DNA from: Streptococcus sp. 116-D4
GTDB taxonomy: Bacteria; Bacillota; Bacilli; Lactobacillales; Streptococcaceae
Reading direction: 5' to 3'
Length of the DNA stretch: 64,000 nucleotides
Assembly (NCBI RefSeq): GCF_009731465.1
Contig: NZ_AP021887.1
Location: 614,001-678,000 of the forward strand
Position numbers and translations under genes: made by a program. This document shows positions 50,310 through 63,142 of the stretch, in pieces (positions within the stretch are counted from its first letter, which is position 1; every line of letters starts with the position of its first letter). The notes beneath the pieces were generated by a model. That model ran no database searches. It was not told the origin of the DNA and was given only the letters and a program-made list of their open reading frames with translations.

Positions 50310-51764
50310 TTAAATAGTATTAGCTGCCCAGACACTTACCGAAGCAGCTGAGACAGGGAATTGTCCATAACCTTCCTCATCAATTGTAACTTGACCTTGA
50401 TTATTTCCAAGTAAATCTACGAAGGTTTGGTTAGCCCATTCTTGACCAACAAACATAGACTTGTTATTTTCTTGGTCATTTGAGATTAGGACTGCGATTG
50501 GGGATTGATTTTCAGCACCTGAACGTACCCAACCGATACAGTTAGCATCATCAAAGTAGTCATTTTGTTCTCCATAGGCCAAATCTTTTCGGATGGCTAG
50601 GAGGCGGTCAAGGACTTCTTTGAAATCTTCTTGAGCATACTCCCCTGAAATCCCATAGTAGTCTCCGTAAAAGACACATGGAAGGCCGTTTTGGCGTAAT
50701 AGAATGAGGGCATAAGCTGCTGGTTTGAACCATTCTTCAACAGTAGACTCAAGGGCTTGTCCTCGTTGGGTATCATGATTGTCGACAAAGGTTACAGCCT
50801 TGTCGGGCTTGAGTTCAACCAAGCTATCTGTGAAAATACCACGAAGGTCATAGTTTGCACCAGCTTGACTGGCTTCAAAGAAATTCTGGTGGAGACGAAC
50901 ATCGACAAGGTCAAAGCGTTCTTCTGTTTTTTCAAGATAGTCTAGATTGGCTTCCTTGTCGGCGTTCCAAAATTCACCAAAAACATAGAAATCCTCACCG
51001 TATTTTTCCTTCATATCTCGGATGAAATTGCGCATGAAGAAAGAGTCAATGTGTTTGACGGCATCCAAGCGGAAACCAGCCACACCAGTCGTCTCCATGA
51101 ACCAGTCAGCCCAGTCATAGATATTTTGAATGACTTCGGGATGTTTAAAGTCTAGGTCGGCATACATGAGGTAGTCATAGTTACCATTTTCGTTATCGAC
51201 CAATTCCTCGTTAGCCCAGCCTTTGTTATCCCCTTGGATGAGATAAATCCCAGACTTGCGGCGTTTGGCATCGTAGTCTGTACCGGTGAAGTGGTACCAA
51301 TGCCAGTGGAAGTCATTGTAGGTATCTTGGCGTCCATCGAAGGTAAAGCTAGTCCAGCCATTGATAGTGAAGGGTTCTCCAAGTTCAACTGTACGGTCAT
51401 CTGGATCCACTTCGATAACCTGAAAGGCTTCCATGTGATCAGCAGCAGCCTTGTGATTGAGCACCACATCGGCCATAGGTTGAATTCCCTGTGCTTTAAG
51501 GGCTTGAATGGTTTGAAGATAGTCTTCTTTAAAACCATACTTGGTACGGACAGTTCCTTTTTGATTAAACTCTCCTAGGTCAAATAAGTCATAGACTCCA
51601 TAGCCGACATCTTTTTCATTTGTCGCCTTGAAAGCTGGTGGCATCCAGACATGACTGATACCGAGATCAGCTAGGTGTTGAGCATCTTCAGCCAGACGCG
51701 TCCAGTGCTGGCCGTCGTGGGGCAGATACCATTCAAAGTATTGCATGAGTGTTTGATTTTGCAT
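50310..51764 (-). CDS. Cytoplasmic alpha-amylase (GH13)
   Basis: A 484-aa alpha-amylase without signal peptide, so it acts on imported or stored maltodextrin/glycogen. GH13 regions: DVVLNH (region I), GFRLDAVKH with the Asp nucleophile (about 229-237), VFGEFW with the acid Glu, and FVDNHDTQ with the third Asp. The calcium-site insert domain B is present (about 105-200). Closest in type to Bacillus-like GH13_5 enzymes. AGAGGA precedes the ATG. Single gene; a cre-like palindrome lies upstream. Confidence 0.93.
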   Translation of the reverse strand: MQNQTLMQYFEWYLPHDGQHWTRLAEDAQHLADLGISHVWMPPAFKATNEKDVGYGVYDLFDLGEFNQKGTVRTKYGFKEDYLQTIQALKAQGIQPMADVVLNHKAAADHMEAFQVIEVDPDDRTVELGEPFTINGWTSFTFDGRQDTYNDFHWHWYHFTGTDYDAKRRKSGIYLIQGDNKGWANEELVDNENGNYDYLMYADLDFKHPEVIQNIYDWADWFMETTGVAGFRLDAVKHIDSFFMRNFIRDMKEKYGEDFYVFGEFWNADKEANLDYLEKTEERFDLVDVRLHQNFFEASQAGANYDLRGIFTDSLVELKPDKAVTFVDNHDTQRGQALESTVEEWFKPAAYALILLRQNGLPCVFYGDYYGISGEYAQEDFKEVLDRLLAIRKDLAYGEQNDYFDDANCIGWVRSGAENQSPIAVLISNDQENNKSMFVGQEWANQTFVDLLGNNQGQVTIDEEGYGQFPVSAASVSVWAANTI

Positions 51765-51821
51765 GATGTTTCCTCTTACTTGTCAATCTTGTTCTTTATT
51801 CTATCATAAAGTATCGGTTAG

Positions 51822-51835
51822 CTCAAACGTTTGCG
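51822..51835 (-). promoter_or_regulatory. Weak cre-like palindrome upstream of the amylase gene
   Basis: CTCAAACGTTTGCG contains the palindromic core CAAACGTTTG of many cre sites but has three mismatches to the consensus on either strand. Catabolite control of amylase would be expected biologically. Confidence 0.35.
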
Positions 51836-51902
51836 TAAAACTGAATAATAAGTTTTTGACTATTTTATCAAAAGTGTTGATAAATCTGTACCAAAGTGTT
51901 AA

Positions 51903-51908
51903 TATAAT
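51903..51908 (+). promoter_or_regulatory. Candidate -10 box of the two-gene ABC transporter
   Basis: TATAAT, 31 nt before the ATG. The best -35 (TTGATA, 51877-51882) has a 20-nt spacer, longer than ideal. Confidence 0.45.
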
Positions 51909-51939
51909 AATAAAAAAACATAAATATAGGAGTCATCCC

Positions 51940-52689
51940 ATGATCGAATTTCAAAATGTTAGTAAGTTGTATGGTGATAAAGAGGCCTTGAGCAATCTCA
52001 ATCTGCAGATTGAAAATGGAGAGATTATGGGCTTGATTGGCCATAATGGGGCTGGAAAATCGACCACCATAAAGTCTCTAGTCAGTATCATTTCACCCAG
52101 CAGTGGCCGTATTTTGGTAGACGGTCAGGAGTTATCGGAAAATCGCTTAGCAATCAAACGAAAGATTGGCTACGTAGCAGACTCGCCTGACTTATTTTTA
52201 CGCTTAACGGCCAATGAATTTTGGGAATTGATTGCTTCATCCTATGATCTGACTAGCTCTGACTTGGAGGCTAGTCTAGCTAGGCTATTGAGTGTTTTTG
52301 ATTTTGCTGAAAATCGCTATCAGGTTATTGAAACTCTTTCTCACGGAATGCGTCAGAAAGTCTTTGTCATCGGGGCACTCTTGTCTGATCCCGATATTTG
52401 GGTCTTGGACGAACCATTGACTGGTTTGGATCCCCAGGCTGCCTTTGATTTGAAGCAAATGATGAAGGAGCATGCGCAAAAAGGCAAGACGGTCTTGTTT
52501 TCAACTCATGTCCTAGAGGTAGCTGAGCAAGTCTGTGATCGGATTGCCATTTTGAAAAAGGGACATTTGATTTATTGTGGTAGCGTGGAGGACTTGAGAA
52601 AAGACCATCCAGACCAGTCTTTGGAGAGTATCTACCTTAGCCTTGCCGGTAGAAAAGAGGAGGTTTCAGATGCGTCTCAAGGTCATTAA
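51940..52689 (+). CDS. ABC transporter ATP-binding protein
   Basis: A 249-aa cytoplasmic ATPase. Walker A GHNGAGKST, signature LSHGMRQKVFVIGA (a variant of LSGGQ), Walker B IWVLDEPLTGLDP and H-loop STHVLEVAEQ are present. It pairs with the permease that follows, overlapping it by 20 nt. The substrate is unknown; such two-gene systems export peptides, lipids or antimicrobials. ATG 51940 follows TAGGAG; the frame extends far upstream without a ribosome site. Confidence 0.88.
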   Translation: MIEFQNVSKLYGDKEALSNLNLQIENGEIMGLIGHNGAGKSTTIKSLVSIISPSSGRILVDGQELSENRLAIKRKIGYVADSPDLFLRLTANEFWELIASSYDLTSSDLEASLARLLSVFDFAENRYQVIETLSHGMRQKVFVIGALLSDPDIWVLDEPLTGLDPQAAFDLKQMMKEHAQKGKTVLFSTHVLEVAEQVCDRIAILKKGHLIYCGSVEDLRKDHPDQSLESIYLSLAGRKEEVSDASQGH

Positions 52690-54298
52690 AAAATTAGTTG
52701 ATATCAATATCCTCTATTCATCTCAAGAAGCTAATCTGGCTAACCTACGAAAGAAGCAGGCTAAGAATCCTGGGAAAAAAGTTGATGTGTCAGGGAAATT
52801 ATTGCGTTCTTATCTTGTTTCTAGTTTGTTGCTACTCCTCTTATTTTCGAATTTAGTTTTTCGTTATCCTTTTGAGGAGGTTCCCAGTCTATTTAGTAAT
52901 ATGGTTGCTATTTTTCTAGTTATTGTCTTTTCTAATAGTTTAACAGCCTTTTACAATGTTTTTTATGAGAGTAAGGACTTGTCCTCTTATAGTCCTTATG
53001 CCTTTAAGGAATCAGAAATTATGCTTGCAAAAGGAATATCTGTTCTTTTGCCGTCTTTAGTTGGACTTGTCCCTATCTTAGCTTATTTTCTGGTTCTTTA
53101 TCTTCGATTAGCTCCTTCTCTTTGGTTGGGCTTGCCTTTGATGTTGCTGTCCTTAGCTTTATTATTTGTCTCAGTTGGTCTAGGGATGGTCTTGGCAGTC
53201 CATTTTTTGGCCCAGACAGCATTTTTCAGAAAGCACCAGTCTCTTTTATCTAATGTCATGATTGGTCTGGGGCTATTATTCCCTATGATACTGGTTTTCT
53301 ATTCAAATTCAGGAGCGAGTATAGAGACAGTTAGAGAAGTCCCAACCCTCTTTTATCCTCTTCATATCTTTTATAAAATAGCAGTAGAGCCTTTTTCTCT
53401 TGAATCCATCTTTGGATTACTTGCTTGGATAGTAGCAACTGTTTTGCTACTTTATCTAACAAAAAAGAAGGTTGTTCCTCAATTTTATCAAGTTGTTATG
53501 ACCAACAGCGAAGAAAAAATCAGAAAAGAGCGTCGTAGCAAACAAAGCAGTTCCATAACTAAAAAAGGTTTTTTCCGTATGGTGTTACGCTACAACCTCT
53601 CCCTCTTGGGACAGGGGACTAGCTTGGTGACAGTGCTTTTTACAAGTACTTTCCTGCCTTATTTCTTTATGATAGGATTAATATTTAAGATTAGGGACTC
53701 ACAGCTTGTTCCAGAAATAACTGCCGAATACTGGTTGCCCTTGTTTTTTGTGGGAGTGTTTATAGCAGTCTTAAATAACAATATCACAAGTCTATCTTCA
53801 ATCGGGTTATCTCTGGAGAGGGAAAATTTTGATTTTCTGAAGAGTTTACCCTTTGACTTTACTCGTTATGTGAAAATGAAATTTTGGATTATATTTGCTG
53901 TCCAGTCCTTTTTACCAGTTCTGACTTTACTTGGTCTTTCTCTATATCTAGGCTTGCCCATTCTTTCGATGATTTACCTTCTTGTGGTATGGGTCCTTGC
54001 CAGTGTCATCCTTTCTTGTCACCATTACTTTAAGGATGTGAAAAATCTGTCAACCAATTGGAGTAGTATTACGGACTTGGTGAATCGTTCAAATGGTATA
54101 GTCGCAATAGTTTTATTGTTTATATATAGTGCAATCCTGATGGCCCTTGTAATTGGGAGCTTATTCTTGGTTCAGTCTCTATCTCCTATCCTTGCCATCA
54201 GCTTGGGAGTAGGGGCCCTTATTCTTCTGCTTGGTTTTGCTATTTTTAGCTATCATTACTATCTATCACGCATATTATCAGAAGTAGAAAAAAGATGA
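52670..54298 (+). CDS. ABC transporter permease
   Basis: A 542-aa membrane protein with about twelve hydrophobic segments in two halves and a basic loop in the middle (KIRKERRSKQSSSITKKG, about residues 283-300). The duplicated architecture suggests a fused pair of ABC-2 half-permeases. ATG 52670 follows AGAGGAGG inside the ATPase gene. Function unknown beyond transport. Confidence 0.85.
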   Translation: MRLKVIKKLVDINILYSSQEANLANLRKKQAKNPGKKVDVSGKLLRSYLVSSLLLLLLFSNLVFRYPFEEVPSLFSNMVAIFLVIVFSNSLTAFYNVFYESKDLSSYSPYAFKESEIMLAKGISVLLPSLVGLVPILAYFLVLYLRLAPSLWLGLPLMLLSLALLFVSVGLGMVLAVHFLAQTAFFRKHQSLLSNVMIGLGLLFPMILVFYSNSGASIETVREVPTLFYPLHIFYKIAVEPFSLESIFGLLAWIVATVLLLYLTKKKVVPQFYQVVMTNSEEKIRKERRSKQSSSITKKGFFRMVLRYNLSLLGQGTSLVTVLFTSTFLPYFFMIGLIFKIRDSQLVPEITAEYWLPLFFVGVFIAVLNNNITSLSSIGLSLERENFDFLKSLPFDFTRYVKMKFWIIFAVQSFLPVLTLLGLSLYLGLPILSMIYLLVVWVLASVILSCHHYFKDVKNLSTNWSSITDLVNRSNGIVAIVLLFIYSAILMALVIGSLFLVQSLSPILAISLGVGALILLLGFAIFSYHYYLSRILSEVEKR

Positions 54299-54410
54299 GC
54301 TAGTTGGTCGCTTGCTTGATAAATTTAATTCGACAAACACTTTTATAGTTTGTTAGAATGTAGTTGTAAATGATTAAGATTTGTAATAAAAAAATATAGG
54401 GAGAAATGTT

Positions 54411-54473
54411 TTGAATAAGAAATATAACATAGTTCTATTATTGTTGTTTATCGATGGTATATTGAGTTTGTAA
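54411..54473 (+). pseudogene. Remnant of a membrane-protein gene (20 codons)
   Basis: TTG 54411 follows a good AGGGAGA (54398-54404) and encodes MNKKYNIVLLLLFIDGILSL before TAA. This is a basic head and a single hydrophobic segment, as at the start of a membrane protein, cut short. No continuation was recognised in the other frames. It may be a decayed gene start or a tiny membrane peptide. Confidence 0.35.
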
Positions 54474-54612
54474 TAAAAGGCTTCTCTATAAAATCAAATT
54501 TTCCATATACCTGCTGAAGCCGATTTATTTCTTCTACTATCTTTTATCTTTGTCACTAAATTTGACAGACATATATTGCTGATACAGCCTCTCTACCTAC
54601 AATCTCAAAGTT

Positions 54613-54716
54613 AATACTCTTCGAAAATCTCTTCAAACCACGTCAGCTTTGCCTTGCCGTACTCAAGTACAGCCTGAGGCTAGTTTCTTAGTTTGCTCTT
54701 TCATTTTCATTGAATT
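54613..54716 (+). repeat. BOX repeat element, short form
   Basis: It begins TAATACTCTTCGAAAATCTC with the boxA core CGTCAGCTTTGCCTTGCCGT, then joins a truncated boxC that ends TTTCATTTTCATTGAATTTT. It lacks the middle repeats. Confidence 0.8.
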
Positions 54717-54733
54717 TTATTTTATAAAAAGAA

Positions 54734-54768
54734 ATGCTCCTCCAAGACGGAAGAGCATCTTTTATTGT
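54734..54768. terminator. Terminator-like hairpin
   Basis: ATGCTCCTCC (54734-54743) pairs with GGAAGAGCAT (54749-54758, one mismatch) around AAGAC. T-rich tracts lie on both sides. Confidence 0.6.
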
Positions 54769-54857
54769 GATTCTTACACATTTACTTTCTAAGTTTTTAT
54801 TAGTATTAGTATAGCATTTTGTAAAACGAGAGTAAAAAAGCAAGTCTAGTTTCTTTT

Positions 54858-54886
54858 TTGAGAATTATCATAAAATTTGCTATAAT
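54858..54886 (+). promoter_or_regulatory. Promoter giving a leaderless mRNA for the rRNA methyltransferase gene
   Basis: TTGAGA (54858-54863), 17-nt spacer, TATAAT (54881-54886) with TGC before it. The ATG is at 54894, 8 nt past the -10 box. Confidence 0.78.
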
Positions 54887-54893
54887 AGGGATT

Positions 54894-56057
54894 ATGAATA
54901 GAATAAGAGTCAGTAAACGGGTTGAAAAAAAGATTTCCAGGGGACTAGTTTTACTAGAAGCCAGCGATCTTGAGGATATCAATCTCAAGGATCAGGAAGT
55001 AGAAGTCCATAGTCAAGATGGAAACTTTCTAGGGACAGCCTACCTTTCCCAGCAAAACAAGGGTTTGGGCTGGTTTATCAGTAAGGAAAAGGTGACCTTT
55101 AATCAAACTTTTTTTGAAACACTGTTTAGACAAGCCAAAGAAAAGAGAAAAGCCTACTTTCAAGATGATTTGACAACTGCTTTTCGTCTCTTCAACCAAG
55201 AGGGAGATGGCTTTGGCGGTCTGACAGTGGACCTTTATGGCGACTATGCTGTCTTTTCTTGGTATAATTCTTATATTTATCAGATTCGTCAGACCATCAC
55301 AGAAGCTTTTAGACAGGTTTTTCCTGAGGTGTTAGGGACTTATGAGAAGATTCGCTTTAAGGGTTTGGATTATGAATCTGCCCATGTTTATGGTCAAGAA
55401 GCACCTGACTTTTTCACTGTTCTGGAAAATGGTGTCTTGTATCAAGTCTTTATGAACGATGGCTTGATGACAGGGATTTTCCTAGATCAGCATGAGGTTC
55501 GTGGTAGCTTGGTTGATGGTTTAGCTAGGGGTAAATCCTTGCTCAACATGTTTTCCTATACAGCAGCCTTTTCAGTAGCTGCAGCCATAGGGGGAGCAAG
55601 CCAGACTACTTCGGTTGACCTAGCTAAACGTTCACGAGAATTGTCTCAAGCGCATTTTCAGGCTAATGGAATTAGCACAGACGACCATCGTTTTATTGTC
55701 ATGGATGTCTTTGAATATTTCAAATATGCCAAACGAAAAGGCTTGACTTATGATGTGATTGTCCTAGATCCTCCTAGCTTTGCTCGGAATAAAAAACAGA
55801 CCTTTTCTGTAGCTAAGGATTATCACAAGTTGATTTCCCAGAGTCTTGAGATTTTAAATCCGGGAGGAATTATCATTGCCAGTACCAATGCTGCTAATGT
55901 TTCCCGCCAGAAATTTACAGAACAAATTGATAAAGGCTTTGCAGAAAGAAGTTACCAAATTTTAAACAAATACGGTCTTCCAGCAGATTTCGCCTATAAT
56001 AAAAAAGATGAAAGTAGTAATTACCTCAAGGTGATTAGTATGAAGGTTAGTAAATGA
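54894..56057 (+). CDS. Class I SAM-dependent rRNA methyltransferase (RlmI-like)
   Basis: A 387-aa protein with an N-terminal PUA domain (about 1-75, [21 protein letters not shown]) and a C-terminal SAM-binding methyltransferase domain ([20 protein letters not shown] about 220, VDLAKRS, and the catalytic-type [10 protein letters not shown] about 301). This is the RlmI/YwbD family, which methylates 23S rRNA cytosine; the exact target is inferred. Leaderless start. It overlaps aroD by 4 nt and so heads the aro operon. Confidence 0.88.
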   Translation: MNRIRVSKRVEKKISRGLVLLEASDLEDINLKDQEVEVHSQDGNFLGTAYLSQQNKGLGWFISKEKVTFNQTFFETLFRQAKEKRKAYFQDDLTTAFRLFNQEGDGFGGLTVDLYGDYAVFSWYNSYIYQIRQTITEAFRQVFPEVLGTYEKIRFKGLDYESAHVYGQEAPDFFTVLENGVLYQVFMNDGLMTGIFLDQHEVRGSLVDGLARGKSLLNMFSYTAAFSVAAAIGGASQTTSVDLAKRSRELSQAHFQANGISTDDHRFIVMDVFEYFKYAKRKGLTYDVIVLDPPSFARNKKQTFSVAKDYHKLISQSLEILNPGGIIIASTNAANVSRQKFTEQIDKGFAERSYQILNKYGLPADFAYNKKDESSNYLKVISMKVSK

Positions 56058-56731
56058 AATTAATCGTTTCAGTAATGCCAAGAAGTTTAGAGGAGGCTCA
56101 GGCTCTGGATGCCACGAGGTATCTGGATGCTGACATCATTGAATGGCGTGCCGACTATCTGCCTAAAGAAGCGATTTTGCAGGTAGCTCCAGCTATTTTT
56201 GAAAAATTCGCAGGCCGTGAGTTGGTTTTCACATTGCGAACTCGCTCTGAAGGGGGAGAAATCGACCTTTCTCCAGAAGAATATATCCATCTAATCAAGG
56301 AAGTGGCGCAACTCTATCAACCAGACTATATTGATTTTGAGTACTATAGCTACAAGGATGTTTTTGAGGAGATGCTTGACTTCCCAAATCTTATTTTGAG
56401 TTACCACAATTTCCAAGAAACACCTGAAAACATGATGGAAATCTTGTCAGAGTTGACGAGCTTAAGTCCAAAACTTGTTAAGGTTGCAGTCATGGCTCAC
56501 ACGGAGCAGGATGTGCTAGACTTGATGAACTATACACGAGGCTTTAAAACCCTCAATCCTGAGCAGGAATATGTGACCATTTCTATGGGCAAGGTGGGTA
56601 AGGTCTCTCGTATCACTGCGGATGTGACTGGTTCTAGCTGGTCCTTTGCTAGTCTAGATGAGGCTAGTGCACCGGGTCAGATTTCCCTAGCTAACATGAA
56701 AAAAATCAGGGAGATATTGGATGAAGCTTGA
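56054..56731 (+). CDS. aroD: 3-dehydroquinate dehydratase, type I
   Basis: Third shikimate-pathway step, a Schiff-base enzyme of 225 aa. [17 protein letters not shown], the general-base His in LSYHNF and the Schiff-base Lys in LVKVAVMA define type I. It overlaps the methyltransferase gene by 4 nt and aroE by 11 nt. Confidence 0.94.
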   Translation: MKLIVSVMPRSLEEAQALDATRYLDADIIEWRADYLPKEAILQVAPAIFEKFAGRELVFTLRTRSEGGEIDLSPEEYIHLIKEVAQLYQPDYIDFEYYSYKDVFEEMLDFPNLILSYHNFQETPENMMEILSELTSLSPKLVKVAVMAHTEQDVLDLMNYTRGFKTLNPEQEYVTISMGKVGKVSRITADVTGSSWSFASLDEASAPGQISLANMKKIREILDEA

Positions 56732-57575
56732 TGGCTATACGCGTTTAGCTGCCGTTGTTGCCAATCCTATTAAGCATTCTATTTCCCCCTTTATTCACAA
56801 TAGGGCCTTTGAGGCGACAGCTACAAATGGTGCTTATGTGGCTTGGGAGATTGAAGCGGCTGACTTGGAAGTCACAGTGGCCAATATTCGTCGCTACCAG
56901 ATGTTTGGCATCAACTTGTCCATGCCCTATAAGGAGCAAGTGCTTCCTTATTTGGATGAATTGAGCGATGAGGCGCGCTTGATTGGTGCGGTTAATACGG
57001 TTGTCAATGAGAATGGCAATTTAATTGGATATAATACAGATGGCAAGGGATTTTTTAAGAGCTTGCCTTCTTTTACAATTACAGGTAAAAAGATGACCCT
57101 GCTGGGTGCAGGTGGTGCGGCTAAATCAATCTTGGCACAGGCTATTTTGGATGGCGTCAGTCAGATTTCGCTCTTTGTTCGTTCAGTTTCCATGGAAAAA
57201 ACAAGACCTTATCTAGACAAGTTACAGGAGCAGACAGGCTTTAAGGTGAACTTGTATGCTTTAGAAGATGTTTCGGAACTACAAGCAAGGATTGCTGAGT
57301 CGGATTTGCTGGTTAATGCCACCAGTGTGGGCATGGATGGTCAATCATCTCCAGTTCCTGAAAACATTGTCCTCTCAGAAACTCTTTTAGTAGCAGATAT
57401 CATTTACCAACCCTTTGAAACACCATTTTTGAAATGGGCTAGAAGTCAGGGAAATCTAGCGATCAATGGTCTGGGAATGTTGCTCTATCAAGCTGCAGAA
57501 GCTTTTCAACTGTGGACAGGAAAGGAAATGCCAACGGAAGAGATTTGGCAGTCCTTAATAGACAAATACCAATAA
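56721..57575 (+). CDS. aroE: Shikimate 5-dehydrogenase
   Basis: NADP-dependent enzyme (284 aa) reducing 3-dehydroshikimate to shikimate. The N-terminal substrate motif is [13 protein letters not shown], the catalytic Lys is in [13 protein letters not shown], the nucleotide-binding loop is [10 protein letters not shown], and [14 protein letters not shown] lies near the end. It starts inside aroD. Confidence 0.94.
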   Translation: MKLDGYTRLAAVVANPIKHSISPFIHNRAFEATATNGAYVAWEIEAADLEVTVANIRRYQMFGINLSMPYKEQVLPYLDELSDEARLIGAVNTVVNENGNLIGYNTDGKGFFKSLPSFTITGKKMTLLGAGGAAKSILAQAILDGVSQISLFVRSVSMEKTRPYLDKLQEQTGFKVNLYALEDVSELQARIAESDLLVNATSVGMDGQSSPVPENIVLSETLLVADIIYQPFETPFLKWARSQGNLAINGLGMLLYQAAEAFQLWTGKEMPTEEIWQSLIDKYQ

Positions 57576-57593
57576 AGAAAAGGAGACTTTCCT

Positions 57594-58661
57594 ATGAAAA
57601 TCAGAATTGATATTCCTCATCATCCTTATGATATTCAGATTGAAAAGGGCTGTCTGGCTCAGGCTGGTCAATGGTTGCGAGAGCTTTGGCAACCTCAAAA
57701 AGTGGTTATCGTGACCGATAACCATGTAGCTTCTCTTTATGCAGAGAAGGTCAAGCTCAGCCTAGAAGATGCTGGTTTTCAGGTAGCTGTTTTTGACTTT
57801 TTAGAAGGGGAAGAAAGAAAGAATTTAACCACTGTCCAGAAAGTATATGAATTTCTAGTCAAGCAAGGCCTGACTCGTAGCGATGGAATCGTGGCTCTTG
57901 GTGGCGGTGTCGTTGGAGACCTGGCTGGTTTTGTAGCCTCTACCTATATGCGGGGCATTCATTTTATTCAGATACCGACTAGCTTGACAGCCCAAGTTGA
58001 TTCGTCTATCGGTGGAAAGACAGGTGTCAACACTCCATTTGCCAAGAACATGGTAGGAACTTTTGCCCAACCAGATGGGGTTCTGATTGATCCTCTTGTC
58101 CTTGAAACCCTTGGAAAGAGAGAGTTGATTGAAGGAATGGGTGAGGTCATCAAGTATGGCTTGATTGAGGATCCAGAACTGTGGGCTCTTTTGACGGAAC
58201 TGGATGGTTCTGTTTCGGGCATTTTGGAGCATGCAGAGACCTTGATTGAACATTCTTGTCAGGTGAAGCGCAAGATGGTGGTTGAGGATGAGTTGGACAA
58301 TGGTGTTCGTCTTTACCTCAATTTTGGACACACTATTGGCCATGCCATTGAAGCAACGGCCGGTTATGGTAAAGTCATGCATGGAGAAGCTGTGGCCATG
58401 GGAATGGTACAGATTTCCAAGGTTGCTGAGGAAAAAGGCCTCATGCCAGCTGGCATTACCCAGTCCATTACAGCTATGTGCCAGAAATTTGGACTACCTG
58501 TTGACTATGAAAACTGGGATGTTGCCAAGCTTTATCAAGCTCTTACTCATGATAAGAAGGCGCGTGGCAATACCTTGAAATTGGTCTTGGTACCAGAGCT
58601 CGGTTCAGCGGCCATTCACCCAATTTCTCTGGAAGAGATGAAAGACTACTTGGTAAAATAA
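57594..58661 (+). CDS. aroB: 3-dehydroquinate synthase
   Basis: NAD- and metal-dependent second step of the shikimate pathway (355 aa). Marks are [19 protein letters not shown] (NAD/substrate), [12 protein letters not shown] with a metal-binding Glu, and the metal histidines in [11 protein letters not shown] and [17 protein letters not shown] precedes the ATG. Confidence 0.95.
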   Translation: MKIRIDIPHHPYDIQIEKGCLAQAGQWLRELWQPQKVVIVTDNHVASLYAEKVKLSLEDAGFQVAVFDFLEGEERKNLTTVQKVYEFLVKQGLTRSDGIVALGGGVVGDLAGFVASTYMRGIHFIQIPTSLTAQVDSSIGGKTGVNTPFAKNMVGTFAQPDGVLIDPLVLETLGKRELIEGMGEVIKYGLIEDPELWALLTELDGSVSGILEHAETLIEHSCQVKRKMVVEDELDNGVRLYLNFGHTIGHAIEATAGYGKVMHGEAVAMGMVQISKVAEEKGLMPAGITQSITAMCQKFGLPVDYENWDVAKLYQALTHDKKARGNTLKLVLVPELGSAAIHPISLEEMKDYLVK

Positions 58662-58670
58662 GGAGAGCCT

Positions 58671-59837
58671 ATGAGATATTTAACTGCAGGAGAATCACAC
58701 GGTCCCCGTCTGACAGCTATCATTGAACGAATTCCAGCTGGACTACCTTTGACAGCAGAGGATATAAATGAAGAACTTAAACGCCGTCAGGGTGGCTACG
58801 GACGTGGTGGTCGTATGAAGATTGAGAGCGATCAAGTTGTCTTTACTTCTGGCGTTCGTCACGGGAAGACGACAGGGGCTCCTATTACTATGGATGTCAT
58901 CAATAAGGACCATCAAAAATGGCTGGATATCATGTCTGCGGAGGACATTGAAGACCGCCTAAAAAGCAAACGAAAAATTACCCATCCTCGCCCAGGACAT
59001 GCCGATTTGGTTGGGGGCATCAAGTACCGTTTTGATGATTTGCGTAATTCCTTGGAGCGCTCATCAGCTCGTGAAACCACCATGCGGGTGGCAGTTGGGG
59101 CAGTAGCCAAACGCCTCTTGGCTGAGCTGGATATGGAGATTGCCAACCATGTCGTAGTCTTTGGTGGCAAGGAAATCGATGTTCCTGAAAATTTAACAGT
59201 CGCTGAGATTAAGGAACGAGCTGCCCAGTCTGAAGTTTCTATTGTCAACCAAGAAAGAGAACAGGAAATCAAGGACTATATTGACCAAATCAAGCGTGAT
59301 GGAGATACCATCGGTGGGGTTGTGGAGACAGTCGTTGGAGGTGTTCCAGTTGGTCTTGGTTCCTATGTCCAATGGGACAGAAAATTGGATGCGCGATTGG
59401 CCCAAGCAGTTGTCTCTATCAATGCCTTTAAAGGGGTGGAATTTGGTCTTGGCTTTGAAGCTGGTTATCGTAAAGGCAGCCAGGTCATGGATGAAATCCT
59501 CTGGTCATCAGAAGATGGCTATACTCGTCGGACTAACAATCTTGGCGGCTTTGAAGGTGGTATGACCAATGGGCAACCTATCGTTGTTCGTGGAGTTATG
59601 AAGCCCATTCCTACTCTCTACAAACCACTCATGAGTGTGGATATCGAAACTCATGAACCCTACAAGGCAACTGTGGAGAGAAGTGATCCGACCGCTCTTC
59701 CAGCTGCAGGAGTGGTCATGGAAGCCGTTGTGGCAACGATTCTGGCACAAGAAATCCTCGAAAAATTCTCATCAGACAATCTAGAGGAATTAAAAGAAGC
59801 AGTAGCCAAACATCGAGACTATACAAAGAACTATTAA
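58671..59837 (+). CDS. aroC: Chorismate synthase
   Basis: FMN-dependent last step of the common pathway (388 aa). Signature blocks: [20 protein letters not shown] at the N-terminus, [31 protein letters not shown], and [28 protein letters not shown] precedes the ATG. Confidence 0.95.
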   Translation: MRYLTAGESHGPRLTAIIERIPAGLPLTAEDINEELKRRQGGYGRGGRMKIESDQVVFTSGVRHGKTTGAPITMDVINKDHQKWLDIMSAEDIEDRLKSKRKITHPRPGHADLVGGIKYRFDDLRNSLERSSARETTMRVAVGAVAKRLLAELDMEIANHVVVFGGKEIDVPENLTVAEIKERAAQSEVSIVNQEREQEIKDYIDQIKRDGDTIGGVVETVVGGVPVGLGSYVQWDRKLDARLAQAVVSINAFKGVEFGLGFEAGYRKGSQVMDEILWSSEDGYTRRTNNLGGFEGGMTNGQPIVVRGVMKPIPTLYKPLMSVDIETHEPYKATVERSDPTALPAAGVVMEAVVATILAQEILEKFSSDNLEELKEAVAKHRDYTKNY

Positions 59838-59846
59838 GGAGTTCCT

Positions 59847-60950
59847 ATGGCAAAAAAAGTCTATATCGCAGGTCTTGGTCTGATCGGTGCCTCAATGGCA
59901 CTTGGTATCAAACGCGATCATCCAGATTATGAAATTTTAGGCTATAATCGCAGTCAAGCTTCGAGAGATATCGCCTTGAAAGAAGGCATGATTGACCGTG
60001 CAACAGATGATTTTGCCAGTTTTGCTCCTTTGGCGGATATCATCATTCTGACCTTGCCAATCAAGCAGACCATTGCTTTCATTAAGGAGTTGGCTGACTT
60101 GGACTTAAAAGAAGGTGTCATTATTTCCGATGCTGGCTCGACCAAGTCAGCCATTGTGGATGCGGCGGAGCAATATTTAGCTAGTAAGCCTGTTCGCTTT
60201 GTCGGGGCTCATCCCATGGCTGGTAGTCACAAGACAGGAGCTGCCTCTGCGGATGTCAATCTTTTTGAAAATGCCTATTATATCTTTACAACTTCGAACC
60301 TGACAAGTTCTGACACACTTGCCGAAATGAAGGATTTACTTTTAGGCCTTCATGCTCGTTTTATCGAGATTGATGCCAAGGAGCACGATCGAGTGACTTC
60401 TCAGATTAGCCATTTTCCTCATATTTTGGCTTCCAGTCTCATGGAGCAGACCGCGATCTATGCTCAAGAACATGAGATGGCAAGGCGCTTTGCGGCCGGT
60501 GGTTTTCGAGATATGACTCGAATTGCGGAAAGCGAGCCAGGTATGTGGACTTCTATTCTTTTGTCCAATCGCGAGACTATCCTAGAGCGGATTGAGGATT
60601 TTAAGGAACGTTTGGAAGCGATTGGGCAGGCCATTAGCAAGGGAGATGAGGAGCAGATTTGGAACTTTTTCAATCAAGCGCGTGAGCAACGTCAGGCCAT
60701 GGAAATTCATAAGCGTGGTGGTGTGGATAGCTCTTATGACCTCTATGTCGATGTTCCCGATGAAGAAGATGTCATCTTGCGAATCTTGGAGCTGCTACGT
60801 GGAACTTCCTTGGTTAACATCCACATCAATGAGGAAAACCGTGAGGACATTCACGGGATCCTACAAATTTCATTTAAAAATGCTCAAGATTTAGAAAGAG
60901 CTGAGCATCTTATAACAGAAAATACCGACTACACAGTCGTTGTCAAATAA
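59847..60950 (+). CDS. tyrA: Prephenate dehydrogenase
   Basis: Tyrosine-branch enzyme (367 aa) making 4-hydroxyphenylpyruvate. The NAD-binding loop is GLGLIGASMALGI, the catalytic region has GAHPMAGSHKTGA and SQISHFPHILASSL, and a C-terminal ACT domain (about 295-367) probably mediates tyrosine inhibition. Within the aro operon with short spacers. Confidence 0.94.
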   Translation: MAKKVYIAGLGLIGASMALGIKRDHPDYEILGYNRSQASRDIALKEGMIDRATDDFASFAPLADIIILTLPIKQTIAFIKELADLDLKEGVIISDAGSTKSAIVDAAEQYLASKPVRFVGAHPMAGSHKTGAASADVNLFENAYYIFTTSNLTSSDTLAEMKDLLLGLHARFIEIDAKEHDRVTSQISHFPHILASSLMEQTAIYAQEHEMARRFAAGGFRDMTRIAESEPGMWTSILLSNRETILERIEDFKERLEAIGQAISKGDEEQIWNFFNQAREQRQAMEIHKRGGVDSSYDLYVDVPDEEDVILRILELLRGTSLVNIHINEENREDIHGILQISFKNAQDLERAEHLITENTDYTVVVK

Positions 60951-60959
60951 GGAGAAATC

Positions 60960-63138
<2,179 letters not shown>

Positions 63139-63142
<4 letters not shown>

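Larger units (their letters stand above)
54299..54857. other. Intergenic stretch with gene remnant, BOX and hairpins
   Basis: About 560 bases without a complete gene. They hold a 20-codon remnant (54411-54473), a GGCTTC/GAAGCC pair with a wide loop near 54480-54521, a degenerate BOX repeat and a terminator-like hairpin, described separately. The rest shows nothing recognisable. Confidence 0.5.

Noticed and set aside
57855..58382. 175-codon minus-strand frame in aroB
   Set aside because: Antisense to a clear dehydroquinate synthase; no supporting signals.
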